Source: Lentisphaerota bacterium (lineage in GTDB: Bacteria > Verrucomicrobiota > Lentisphaeria > Victivallales > Victivallaceae). Taken from it: a stretch of 64,000 nt of DNA. The notes under the pieces are model-generated. The model made no database searches and was not told the origin of the DNA. It saw only the letters and a program-made list of their open reading frames with translations. The first letter of the stretch is position 1, and every line of letters begins with the position of its first letter. Location: positions 62,001 to 126,000 of the forward strand of contig JAAEMX010000177.1 of the NCBI GenBank assembly GCA_024225035.1. The letters run 5' to 3'. The translations under genes and the position numbers were made by a program. Positions 37,546 through 46,599 of this stretch are shown here, piece after piece.

Positions 37546-38541
37546 ATGTCTAAAAAAAATCTGGAAAAATATAAAGTCAACTTTGTTTCTGTTGTCGTTC
37601 CTGTCTTCAATGAGGAAGGATGCCTGCAGGAACTTATTGACCGTTCAGTGAAGGCACTCGATTCAACCGGAAAACGTTTCGAATTGATTCTGGTTGATGA
37701 CGGTAGTGAAGACGCAACAGCCGAAATTATGACAAAAGCTTCTGAAAAGAACCCTGACAAGGTTGTATCATGCTTTTTGAATCGTAACTTCGGACAGCAC
37801 AATGCAATTCTTGCCGGTTTTTCAATTGTGCGCGGCGACTTGGTACTCACAATTGACGCTGACCTTCAGAACCCTCCGGAAGAAATTCCAAACCTTGTTG
37901 CCAAGGCTGAAGAAGGATATGATGTAATCGGTACTGTACGTCAGAATCGTCAGGATTCCTTCCTGCGCAAACTGCCTTCAAAAATCGTCAACAAGATGAC
38001 TCAGCTGGCAACCGGCGTTAACATGACTGACTATGGCTGCATGCTTCGCGCTTACCGCCGTCATATCGTTGAAGCTATGCTGCAATGCAATGAGCGCAGC
38101 ACGTTTATTCCTGTTCTAGGCAACAGCTTTGCCCGCTATACCTGCGAAATTCCTGTAGGTCACAACGAACGCAGTATTGGTGATTCCAAATACTCATTAT
38201 GGAAGCTGATCAACCTGCAGTTCAACCTTTTGACCTGCATGACCACTTTCCCGCTGCGCCTGTTAAGCTTTATTGGCAGCGGACTTTCTCTGCTCGGCAT
38301 ATTGCTTGGTATTATTATCATTATCCTGCGCATCTGCATGGGTGACCAATGGGCGGCTGAAGGTGTATTCACCTTGTTTGCTATCCTGTTCATCATCTCA
38401 GGATTCCAACTGGTAGGAATGGGGCTTCTTGGCGAATATATCGGCCGTATCTATTATGATGTACGTGCCAGACCTCGTTTCTTCATTGAGGATATCCTTG
38501 GTCGTAAAGACGAAAAGAAAGAAGAAAAAGCCGAGAAATAA
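37546..38541 (+). CDS. arnC: Undecaprenyl-phosphate 4-deoxy-4-formamido-L-arabinose transferase
   Basis: A GT2 membrane glycosyltransferase of 331 residues from the ATG at 37546, with AGGAG about 9 bases upstream; an ATG at 37525 is less likely. It has [80 protein letters not shown], all shared with ArnC, and two C-terminal membrane helices. It attaches Ara4FN to undecaprenyl phosphate on the cytosolic side. It closes the arnB-arnT2-arnC operon ahead of a strong terminator. Confidence 0.96.
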   Translation: MSKKNLEKYKVNFVSVVVPVFNEEGCLQELIDRSVKALDSTGKRFELILVDDGSEDATAEIMTKASEKNPDKVVSCFLNRNFGQHNAILAGFSIVRGDLVLTIDADLQNPPEEIPNLVAKAEEGYDVIGTVRQNRQDSFLRKLPSKIVNKMTQLATGVNMTDYGCMLRAYRRHIVEAMLQCNERSTFIPVLGNSFARYTCEIPVGHNERSIGDSKYSLWKLINLQFNLLTCMTTFPLRLLSFIGSGLSLLGILLGIIIIILRICMGDQWAAEGVFTLFAILFIISGFQLVGMGLLGEYIGRIYYDVRARPRFFIEDILGRKDEKKEEKAEK

Positions 38542-38573
38542 TCCTCCCGACTTTTTTGCTTTATCGACATTCT

Positions 38574-38606
38574 GCCTGAACTGAAATTGTCAGTTCAGGC
38601 TTTTTT
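38574..38606 (+). terminator. Rho-independent terminator after arnC
   Basis: GCCTGAACTGA and TCAGTTCAGGC form a perfect 11-bp stem with a 5-base loop, followed by TTTTTT. Confidence 0.95.
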
Positions 38607-38614
38607 ATTAGACC

Positions 38615-40190
38615 CTATTTGCCAATCAGCTTATTCAGCGCATCATCCACTGAATCCACAAACGGATCTGCTTTTTCAAATAAAGTTGTCCGGTCGCCGA
38701 AATCCAGATAAAACTGATCGATCTGACCTACTGTCAACGGATCCTGATACTCTGTAACATTAAAAGTACTGACAGGTTCTGATACAACCAGCCAGTCACT
38801 CCCTATTGTATATTCTCCGTTTACATCCCCATAAACAGGAAAATCGGCAGTAATCGAAAGCGGAGCACCGGGAGTAATCTCAAAGCCAAGGAGTGCCCCC
38901 AATGGCGGCACCTGCCCATACAGCGGATTAGTCAGAGGATTGGTTGTAAATCGGTATTCAAACTCCTCGTAAGCTTCCTCTCCGACTGACACCAGTGTTT
39001 GAGGATAAAAATACTGGGTCGGTTCAAAAAATGGATATCTGCCTATCGGAAATGCCGAAATTTCATTAACATCTAACGTACTGTAGTGAAATGGTGTAAA
39101 ATGCGGAAATCCCTGCATATAAAGGTTTATATTAAGGTTTCCACTCAGGTCGGCATCAACACTTGTGGTATTTCCTGCCGGGGGAGCTGCTACAACTGTA
39201 GAAACCGGTGCAGACGCGGCATTTGAAATAGCAAATCCGCTTGGCAAAGATGAAAATGATACAGGCCCCGAAACAATATCAGTCGTGTCGAACGGCTCGT
39301 CTGATGAACTTTTTATTTCTCCGGAATCTTCATTATCCGTTGAAGCAGTTTCAACAATATCCTCTCCGCCTTGTGTTTCGCCTGATACATCAACTTCAGT
39401 TATTCCAGCAGCAGGAAAGTCGTCATCAGCTTCTTCTTCTATATCCGTCAGTTCTTCCATAGCATCCAGCTCAATCAATGGATCAGAGTCATCTTCACTG
39501 AAATCCAACAGCCAGTCGTTTTCCTGTTCAACCGCTTCAGACATATCTTCTGAAGCATCCAGCTCGTGTCCAAGCGCTCCCCTTGAGGGTATCGACCAGT
39601 TCCTGCCCTTCTGCAGTAGATAGTAAATGAGCAGCAAAAATTTTGACCTGTCCATTTGAAGTCAGGTGATCTTCAACGGCATCCCAGAATTCGGACTGAA
39701 GCTGGTCCGAAGCAGTCGTGCCTGAAGTATCTTCATCAGCAAATAGATGCAAGTGAGAATTTTCATCGGCATCAGTGATAAATCCAATCGATTTAACCTT
39801 ATCATCAAGAGCCTCATTGATGATGTCAATAAGATCAGAAGCCAAAGCTTTAGACGCATCATAACGGATTACAATGGTGCCTGGTTCGGCGGCATCAGCT
39901 ATTTCATCAGCATTGGCAAGTGAATCGGAAATCAGCAGTACATTTATATCGTTCTCAGGGCTAGTTTCGGTAATTCCGGCCAAAGCCTCGTCAAGTTCCT
40001 GCTCAAACTCATTTTCAGAACCTGGTTCCGCCTCCCCTTCAAGACCAGCGGTCTCTTCCTGTGGATTTTCGGATTGAGATTCGTCCTCCTGCAAAGCTTC
40101 TTCAGCCTGCTGTTCTTCCCGTTGGACGGCATCAGCGACAGCGGCGGCAGCGGCGGCGTCGAACAACACTCTAAGCTCAAGCTTATACAT
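38615..40190 (-). pseudogene. DUF4347-like protein with LEPR-xLL-like start, frameshifted
   Basis: Two open frames join if one base is removed. The first (40190 to 39537) starts MYKLELRVLFDAAAAAA, a variant of the LEPRxLFDAA motif, continues through an acidic Glu/Gln-rich stretch, and enters a DUF4347-like domain ending STAEGQELVDTLKG. The second (to 38615) takes over with ALGHELDASEDMSEA, another acidic stretch and a C-terminal beta-rich domain of about 170 residues. Removing one G from the GGGG run (CCCC on the plus strand at 39579-39582) gives a continuous protein of 524 residues. GGAGGAGG precedes the ATG. It is probably a cell-surface protein. The shift could be real decay, phase variation, or a sequence error. 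Confidence 0.75.
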
Positions 40191-40331
40191 ACTCCAACCT
40201 CCTCCCTGCTAAGGGACTGCGATAACGTCATAATCTCTAAAATAATTATACACGCAGAGACCGGATTTGTCACTATGTATTACATTAAGTGAGATTATAT
40301 AGCCCCAAATGCTATTTAGGATTATAGCCTC

Positions 40332-41210
40332 CTATAAGTATCTTTCGATTTCAGGGCATCCAGTTTTGTAGTAGAATTTGAAGTAAGAAAATCTTATTGG
40401 TTCACGCGCAATCTTATGTTTACCTATATATTCTCTGTAGTTCCTAAGAAAAAATAGAAATTTAAGCCAAGGATCGCAAATAAATGCATTTGAATATTTT
40501 AGAGTCTGGTCATTTGAATAAAATTCATTTTGAGGAATGCTTTCGTGCCATGGAGTAACAATTAGAAAAACATGATCCCTGCCAGGAAGGTGGCAAACTT
40601 CTACATTGTGCACTCTAAACTCTCCTCGACATATTGCATAATGATACATTAGATAGCTGAAGCCAGCCAGTTCAAAGCAGTTTGCAATGGAATATTTTAA
40701 TGAATGCAGTATCATTTTCTCCAACTTTTCAAAACTGTCTCCGCCCTGCTGTAAGCCGTCAATATATTTTTCCGGCTCTCTTAGAATTGCATGAGTCGTT
40801 TCAAAAACCTCCTGCTGCCTGCTTTGTGTAAAACATAAATTTGGATTAAAGTCTTTGTAGTAACCCATCCTGCTGCTGGAAACAGGAAAGCTCGCGTTTG
40901 CTTTGATTATAATTTGTTTTGCAAAAGCTGCCAGTTGTTGAACATTTAACGGTGTTCTCGAAAAATCATCTTCATTATAGAGAACTTCAGGAATTTTAAC
41001 GCAAACGTCACAAACAGGAACATAGCTATGTCTGCTATTATATTGCTTATCAGGAGGTGTACCTGCAAGGACTTTTATATAGGGACGTTTTTGAGTACAA
41101 CAATTTGCACAAACTACTCTACCGCAATTACGACAAACTTCTGTAGCACCAAATTTTTCACAAATCGGACATTTATCATACCACAAACCTCTTCTTGGCC
41201 ATCTAGGCAT
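40332..41210 (-). CDS. FYVE-like zinc finger fused to a Cys-His-Asp papain-like domain
   Basis: A protein of 292 residues with two recognisable parts. Residues 10-72 form a treble-clef zinc finger: CPIC (14, 17), CRNCGRVVCANCC (26, 29, 34, 37) and CDVC (67, 70), the cysteine spacing of FYVE or B-box fingers. The C-terminal part has IANCFELAGFSYLMY (Cys178), GRDHVFLIV (His213) and FICDPWLK (Asp246). This NCxExA...DHxF...CDPW pattern matches papain-like toxin domains of the Tox-PLDMTX/C58 kind. No signal peptide is seen. GGGAG precedes the ATG. The job is unknown; it could be an effector or polymorphic-toxin-like protein, or a housekeeping transglutaminase-like enzyme. Codons are more AT-rich than in the arn genes. 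Confidence 0.7.
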   Translation of the reverse strand: MPRWPRRGLWYDKCPICEKFGATEVCRNCGRVVCANCCTQKRPYIKVLAGTPPDKQYNSRHSYVPVCDVCVKIPEVLYNEDDFSRTPLNVQQLAAFAKQIIIKANASFPVSSSRMGYYKDFNPNLCFTQSRQQEVFETTHAILREPEKYIDGLQQGGDSFEKLEKMILHSLKYSIANCFELAGFSYLMYHYAICRGEFRVHNVEVCHLPGRDHVFLIVTPWHESIPQNEFYSNDQTLKYSNAFICDPWLKFLFFLRNYREYIGKHKIAREPIRFSYFKFYYKTGCPEIERYL

Positions 41211-41329
41211 AATTGACTCCCAGAAATAAAGTATTACATTTACCCAAAAAATGTAGACATCTCTCTACCGCTTTTGTTCAGTGAAAATTTGGCAAAAAAC
41301 CAAAATATTTTTTATAAAAAAGTATTTGT

Positions 41330-41371
41330 AAGCCGCAAGATGAGAAGTTTTCACTACTTTCTTTGCGGTTT
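41330..41371 (-). terminator. Possible terminator for the 41386-42603 gene
   Basis: AAGCCGCAAGA can pair with TCTTTGCGGTTT around a loop of about 18 bases with one bulge. Read on the minus strand it follows the stop, with a run of Ts about 10 bases later. Confidence 0.5.
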
Positions 41372-41385
41372 CATATCGCTGAAGA

Positions 41386-42603
41386 TTATTTACCCTGGGC
41401 GGCGAATATCAATTGTTTTTTCCAGCGGCGGCAAGGCTTGGTGAGCTTCATGAGGTTTCCTTTGTCATCGAGGGCAAAAATTGCTTTGCCGTCCGGAGCC
41501 GGGTACAGACCTGTAACATCACCACGGGTACGAGGCTTTACTTTAGCAGGCGTAAAGAGTACGTTTTTTGAAGAACTATCAGGATTGTACAACATTATTA
41601 CAGAATTCCTTTTTTCAACCAGCATGACTCGCTTATTGAATGAATCCCATGCGACAGTACCTTCAAATCTGTCTCCGATTTGAGTAAATATACTGCCGTT
41701 ATAATAATAGGCCGGACCATCCTGCTGCACTGCGGCAAATTTCTTGTCATTGCCGCAAGGGACAATTTCAGCAGGACAAAAGTCAGCAGGAGCATTATAT
41801 TTATTCTTTACATTCCAGCCGTTTCCTGACTTAACTAATTTACTGATAAAACTTTTGCCGCCAATAATAAAACCTTTACCGTAGGCGGTGACAGCTGTAA
41901 TCTCTCTTTGGGTCTTAACCTTAACCGGGGCAACATTCAACTTTGTGACATCATAGACCATTGCGTAACTTTCGCTTTCAGGAGCAACCAGCAAGTCATT
42001 ACCGTTATTTGCCACACACATAGTATTTACTTTATACATAAAAGATTTACTGGCAACTGTTTTTCGACCGTCATAATGACTTAGTAATACAAGTTTGTAT
42101 TGCCTGATATCTGAATATTTATCAGGAGGAGATTTTACAAGTGCGATAATTTTATTGTTATTCGGCACAAGACAAAAGTTTATAATATCAACACCGTTGA
42201 AAACGATATAGTTTATGACTCGAGAATTAAATAAGTTCATCAGCACCAAAATTGAACTCTTAACCCCTTTTCCATTTTTGGAATTTTCTACCAGCGCCAA
42301 AAGACTGCGGTCTGACGACTGACATACTTCAGGCAGCCAGACTTGTCCAGCACCTTCATAGCGCCATGTCGGCTGCCATGAAAATTTATAGCCGTTAATC
42401 AGTGCCGCTGCAACAGTAGTATCGCCCGGTGTCTGTACGTCATTTTTATAACCGGAGATGTTTTCTTTACTGAAATATCCCTCAAACTTTGCTTTAGAGG
42501 CAGTTTTTTCCTCATCCCATTTTATGGTGAGGTTTGAATAGTCAGCAGCACAAATATTTCCTGCAATCAAAATTACACAAAATGTATATAATAATTTCAA
42601 CAT
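41386..42603 (-). CDS. Secreted beta-propeller-like protein of unknown function
   Basis: A protein of 405 residues with a signal peptide (about 1-19, cut after ICA). The rest is rich in short beta-strand repeats such as SLLALVENSK, KIIALVKSP, NDLLVAPESES, KKFAAVQQDG and KAIFALDDKGNLMKL, spaced about 45 residues apart, which suggests a six- or seven-bladed propeller without a specific WD or Kelch consensus. I do not recognise a catalytic site. A very strong GGGAGGCGGG precedes the ATG. It follows the small membrane protein at 42626 by 22 bases, so the two are probably cotranscribed and act at the envelope. Confidence 0.7.
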   Translation of the reverse strand: MLKLLYTFCVILIAGNICAADYSNLTIKWDEEKTASKAKFEGYFSKENISGYKNDVQTPGDTTVAAALINGYKFSWQPTWRYEGAGQVWLPEVCQSSDRSLLALVENSKNGKGVKSSILVLMNLFNSRVINYIVFNGVDIINFCLVPNNNKIIALVKSPPDKYSDIRQYKLVLLSHYDGRKTVASKSFMYKVNTMCVANNGNDLLVAPESESYAMVYDVTKLNVAPVKVKTQREITAVTAYGKGFIIGGKSFISKLVKSGNGWNVKNKYNAPADFCPAEIVPCGNDKKFAAVQQDGPAYYYNGSIFTQIGDRFEGTVAWDSFNKRVMLVEKRNSVIMLYNPDSSSKNVLFTPAKVKPRTRGDVTGLYPAPDGKAIFALDDKGNLMKLTKPCRRWKKQLIFAAQGK

Positions 42604-42625
42604 ATCACCCGCCTCCCTGAATATA

Positions 42626-42940
42626 TTACTCGGCTTCTTGAGTCAAAGATTTTTTTGGAAAGAACAATATGATTTCAAGAAAACTCCATAGCCAGATAAG
42701 AATAAACAACAAGACAGCGCCAATCACCTGAGAAATATTTATTTGCGGCAATTGTGAAGTCATCGGATCCCCAGTGTAAAAGGTTATAATGGGGTAAATT
42801 ACAGCAGCAACCGCCCAGACTAGACAACCTATCGCTGCGAGCAGTTCAAGAACCCCTCTAACATACCACTTCAGCATAACCTGCCCTAATCCCGGAGCTA
42901 TCAAGTTAACCCCAAGATAAAATGTTCTGTTCTTTTTCAT
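42626..42940 (-). CDS. Small membrane protein of unknown function
   Basis: A protein of 104 residues from the ATG at 42940; an upstream in-frame ATG at 43030 adds an unconvincing 30 residues. It starts MKKNRTFYLGVNLIAPGLGQ, similar to small TM2-like or DUF proteins with a Gly-rich amphipathic start, and has two hydrophobic helices (about 25-50 and 75-98). No function is known. It precedes the secreted propeller-like gene and diverges from the kinase gene at 43077. Confidence 0.6.
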   Translation of the reverse strand: MKKNRTFYLGVNLIAPGLGQVMLKWYVRGVLELLAAIGCLVWAVAAVIYPIITFYTGDPMTSQLPQINISQVIGAVLLFILIWLWSFLEIILFFPKKSLTQEAE

Positions 42941-43076
42941 AAATGTACCATTTATATCAGCTGTTTGACTAAAATACCGTCCAGCAATACCATTTTCAAT
43001 ACTTATTAAGTCAAAAGTTCTTGTGGGCACTTGAAAAATCGAACAACTGTGTCAAATTGTCTCAAAAAAGGCATTT

Positions 43077-44273
43077 ATGGCAGACGGAGAAAAAAAATCA
43101 TTTCTTGACCGCATGATTGAGCGTGTGGATAAACTGGACGCTAACAGCGTGCAGGCTTACATTCTGCACTTGTCCCGTGAACGCGGCTTTTTCGAAACAG
43201 TCTTCAATGCTGTTCAGGAAGGTATCCTTGTTGTTGACAGACGGCTCAAAATCCGCTATCACAATCGTGCAGCTAAAGAACTTCTTGGGCTTCCGGATGA
43301 TTTGGAAAAAATCCGTCTATCACAGTTTCTTCAGAACGTTGACTGGCGCCGTATCCTGAAACTTGATGAGGAAGAATGGACTAAGATGTCACGTCAGGAA
43401 GTTGAAATCCTGTATCCTCAACACCGCTATCTGCAGTTTTATCTTGTTCCTCACCATGAAGAAACCGAATTTGCTACAGTAATTCTGCGTGACGTTACCG
43501 AATCACGTACCAGAACTCTGCAGGAGCTTGAGACTGAAACTATTAATTTTATCGCAATGCTGGCTGGAGAGGTAGCTCATGAAGTTGGAAACCCTCTTAA
43601 CAGCCTTTACTTAAATCTGCAGTTGCTAAACCATATGGCGGAAAAAGACGGCGATTTTGATATGGACGATGCCAAGGAAATGCTGACCGCCTGTCGCGAC
43701 GAGGTTGAGCGACTGGATAATATTATAAATCAATTTCTGCATGCCATTCGCCCGGGAAAACAAAAACTTAAGAAGGTGAATGTCAAAGACTTATTAATTG
43801 AGACCCTTAATTTCATGCAGAAAGAAATTGAGATCCGTGATGTAGAAATCAAATGCCACTTTCCGGATGTATTACCCATTCTGACCGGAAATGCGTCTCG
43901 ACTTAAACAGGCTTTCTTCAACATCCTCAGAAATGCTGTACAATCAATGCCGCAAGGCGGCTCAATAGACGTTACATGCTCATATGATGATGATTACGTG
44001 ATGATTGAATTCGCCGATACCGGCCAAGGCATCAGCTCTGAGCGCCTGAACAGAATCTTTGACCCGTTCAAATCCTTCCGTAAAGGCGGTACCGGACTTG
44101 GCATGATGATTATTGAAAAAGTCATGCGTGAACATGGTGCTGAAATGACTATTGAAACAAAAGAAAACGAAGGCACCTCAGTAATTATTAGATTTCCACG
44201 CCCTGGACGCAGAGTCCGGGTTTTGCCTGAAGCCGATGAAAATATTCCTGAACAGGAGACTGAAGATGTCTGA
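43077..44273 (+). CDS. Soluble PAS-domain sensor histidine kinase (NtrB-like)
   Basis: A protein of 398 residues without membrane helices. A helical start leads to a PAS domain (about 38-140; FNAVQEGILVVDRRLKIRYHN, ATVILRDVTE), then a HisKA segment AGEVAHEVGNPLNSL with His168, and the ATPase domain: ILRNAVQSM (N box), ADTGQGI (G1), GGTGLGMMI (G2). This NtrB-like form usually pairs with a sigma-54 activator, and such a regulator is encoded two genes downstream. The stop overlaps the next gene by 8 bases. The signal is probably intracellular or delivered by a partner protein. Confidence 0.9.
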   Translation: MADGEKKSFLDRMIERVDKLDANSVQAYILHLSRERGFFETVFNAVQEGILVVDRRLKIRYHNRAAKELLGLPDDLEKIRLSQFLQNVDWRRILKLDEEEWTKMSRQEVEILYPQHRYLQFYLVPHHEETEFATVILRDVTESRTRTLQELETETINFIAMLAGEVAHEVGNPLNSLYLNLQLLNHMAEKDGDFDMDDAKEMLTACRDEVERLDNIINQFLHAIRPGKQKLKKVNVKDLLIETLNFMQKEIEIRDVEIKCHFPDVLPILTGNASRLKQAFFNILRNAVQSMPQGGSIDVTCSYDDDYVMIEFADTGQGISSERLNRIFDPFKSFRKGGTGLGMMIIEKVMREHGAEMTIETKENEGTSVIIRFPRPGRRVRVLPEADENIPEQETEDV

Positions 44274-45183
44274 AAACAATAGTAATGTTAGACTCGAAAT
44301 GACTTCAACGGCTTTTAAAGGGCCGGGTGGCGAGCATAAATATCAAGATTGCCGCGATGTCTGCAGTCAACTGGGCTTTGACTTTGGAGTGCAGCTGCAT
44401 AATTCGATTTGCCGGGATCAGATTGAATGGCTGGCCTCAGCAGGCGTCTCATTAAGTGCTCATGCTCCCCTGCTTTCTAAGCACGGGATAAATCTCGCCG
44501 CTGAATCATTTGATCTTTCTCATAAGATTATTCAGGAAAATGTCGCGCTTTTTCTGGAGCTTGGTGTTACCAAAGCGGTTTTTCACGGTTTTAACATGAC
44601 CGACATCCCTGTTCCGGCTTACGGACATGGCAGGTCATACAATGAATGCATGTCAGAAATATTTCGTCCTGAGCTTTCTATTAACGGCAAATCAAGAATG
44701 TGTAATGACTTCACCTCCACTCCTGAATACAGGACACGACTGCACCGTGTCAAAGAACACCTGCTTACAATCAGAGGTGAATTCCCTCAAATAGTCTGGT
44801 GCATTGAAAACGATTTCCCGGCTTTTGGGTCAGCTAATTTATTTTCCGAAAATTCAGCTTTTCTGAAAAGCCCGATATGTCTTGATTCATCACATTTGTG
44901 GACAACCTGCCACCTGTTTGACCGTGATTTTCATGACGAAACCGAGAAATTTCTGAGTGACTGCCAGGTCGAAATGATTCACCTGCACGCCTCAAAATAT
45001 ACAGCTGAAGTCCCTAAAGCCGATTGGGATGACGGACACCTGCCGCTGCGCACCCCGAACGAAATGGATTTGCCGCGTTTTGTCCGCAGTTGCCGCGATG
45101 CAGGAATCAATTACTTTGTACTGGAAGTTAGCAAAGGTACTTACGAAGATATCCACGCTTTTGCCGAAATGTGGAATAGCTGA
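44266..45183 (+). CDS. TIM-barrel sugar isomerase/epimerase-like protein (AP_endonuc_2 fold)
   Basis: A protein of 305 residues from the ATG at 44266, with AGGAG about 9 bases upstream; it overlaps the kinase stop. Barrel strands carry candidate metal ligands: SAHAPLLS (His), FHGFNMTD (His), WCIENDFPAFG (Glu), ICLDSSHLW (Asp, His), IHLHASKY (His) and FVLEVSKG (Glu), the ligand pattern of xylose isomerase-like and endonuclease IV-like enzymes. The substrate is unknown. Its place between a histidine kinase and its response regulator is odd and suggests that the enzyme makes, removes or senses the signal. Confidence 0.75.
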   Translation: MSENNSNVRLEMTSTAFKGPGGEHKYQDCRDVCSQLGFDFGVQLHNSICRDQIEWLASAGVSLSAHAPLLSKHGINLAAESFDLSHKIIQENVALFLELGVTKAVFHGFNMTDIPVPAYGHGRSYNECMSEIFRPELSINGKSRMCNDFTSTPEYRTRLHRVKEHLLTIRGEFPQIVWCIENDFPAFGSANLFSENSAFLKSPICLDSSHLWTTCHLFDRDFHDETEKFLSDCQVEMIHLHASKYTAEVPKADWDDGHLPLRTPNEMDLPRFVRSCRDAGINYFVLEVSKGTYEDIHAFAEMWNS

Positions 45184-45193
45184 GGACTTATAT

Positions 45194-46582
45194 ATGAAGA
45201 GTAGTAAATTAAAATTACTTATATGCGATGACGAAAGAAACACACGAGACGCACTCGCCAGATTCTTTCGCACCCGCTTTGACGTTACTACAGCCGAAGA
45301 CGGAATTACAGGCATAAACTTATTGCAGCGTAACAACTATGACCTGATACTGACCGACATGAAAATGCCGGGAGCGGACGGACTGTGTGTTCTTGACGCT
45401 GCGTTAAAAAACGACCCGAAACCAACATGCATAGTATTTACCGCATACGGCTCGATCGCTACCGCTGTAACAGCTGTCAAACGTGGGGCGTTTGACTTTG
45501 TTACCAAGCCGGTAAACCTTGACCAGTTGGAAATAGTTATCGACCGGGCTCTCGAGTCACGCAAGTTAAAAGAGGAAAACCGTCAGCTCAAACAGAAGCT
45601 TGGCACAGAAACTGACCTCTCAAATATCATAGCAAAATCAAAAGTCATGCAGGAAATAATGGAAACAGTCAAGCAAGTTGCTCCGACTCGTTCGACAATT
45701 CTATTATCCGGTGAAAGTGGAACCGGTAAAGAGGTTATAGCCAAAGCTATTCATAAAATAAGCTGCCGCAATGGTGCCTTTATCCCAATACACTGTGCTG
45801 CGTTGCCCGCCAATCTACTTGAAAGTGAGCTTTTTGGATATGAAAAAGGCGCATTTACCGGTGCTGTAGATCAAAAACCCGGACGTTTTGAATTGGCCGA
45901 TAACGGCACATTGTTTCTTGATGAAATCGGCGAAATTGACCCGCAGGTCCAGGTGAAACTGCTTCGTGTCCTGGAAACCAGAAGCTTTGAACGCATTGGC
46001 GGTATCGAATCTCTTGAAACCTCCGCCCGCCTCATTTCCGCAACCAACCGTGACCTGAAAACCATGGTAGAAAACGGGGACTTCAGGGAAGACCTGTTCT
46101 ATCGCCTTGATGTGGTAAATATTAAACTTCCGCCGCTTCGTGATAGAATTGAAGATATCCCAATTCTTGTAAAACACTTTATTGATGAATTTGCTGCTGA
46201 TAATATCAAAAACATCAGAGGCATTTCTGAAGGGGCACTGGCTGCGCTATGCGCTTACAGCTGGCCCGGAAATATTCGCGAACTTAGAAACTGCATAGAA
46301 CGCATGATTGTTCTATGCCGGGGAAACTCTCTCGAAATTGACAATGTGCCTTTCAACATTCTCAATCAGAAAGGATCCGTAGCAGGTTATAGACCGAAAT
46401 TTATGGTTAAAAACACCTCGACTGCCCCTCAGCAAGGCACGTCACTGGATCTGGATCAAAACGAAAAATTACTGATAATAAAAGCATTGGAAGAGTGTGG
46501 AGGAAACCGGACTAAAGCCGCAGATAAACTTGGCATCAGTCGCCGTACACTTCACCGGAGACTGAAAGAGTATAACCTCTAA
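45194..46582 (+). CDS. Sigma-54-dependent response regulator (NtrC family)
   Basis: A protein of 462 residues from the ATG at 45194, with GAGGA about 8 bases upstream. The receiver domain (1-120) has ICDDERN and phospho-acceptor Asp55 in ILTDMKMPG. The AAA+ domain (about 140-380) has GESGTGKEVIAKA (Walker A), GYEKGAFTGA (the sigma-54 contact loop GAFTGA), and TLFLDEIGEI (Walker B). The Fis-type HTH is at the end: CGGNRTKAADKLGISRRTLHRRL. It would activate sigma-54 promoters when phosphorylated by the kinase at 43077. I found no convincing -24/-12 element in this window. Confidence 0.95.
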   Translation: MKSSKLKLLICDDERNTRDALARFFRTRFDVTTAEDGITGINLLQRNNYDLILTDMKMPGADGLCVLDAALKNDPKPTCIVFTAYGSIATAVTAVKRGAFDFVTKPVNLDQLEIVIDRALESRKLKEENRQLKQKLGTETDLSNIIAKSKVMQEIMETVKQVAPTRSTILLSGESGTGKEVIAKAIHKISCRNGAFIPIHCAALPANLLESELFGYEKGAFTGAVDQKPGRFELADNGTLFLDEIGEIDPQVQVKLLRVLETRSFERIGGIESLETSARLISATNRDLKTMVENGDFREDLFYRLDVVNIKLPPLRDRIEDIPILVKHFIDEFAADNIKNIRGISEGALAALCAYSWPGNIRELRNCIERMIVLCRGNSLEIDNVPFNILNQKGSVAGYRPKFMVKNTSTAPQQGTSLDLDQNEKLLIIKALEECGGNRTKAADKLGISRRTLHRRLKEYNL

Positions 46583-46599
46583 ATCAAAAGAGAGAATTG

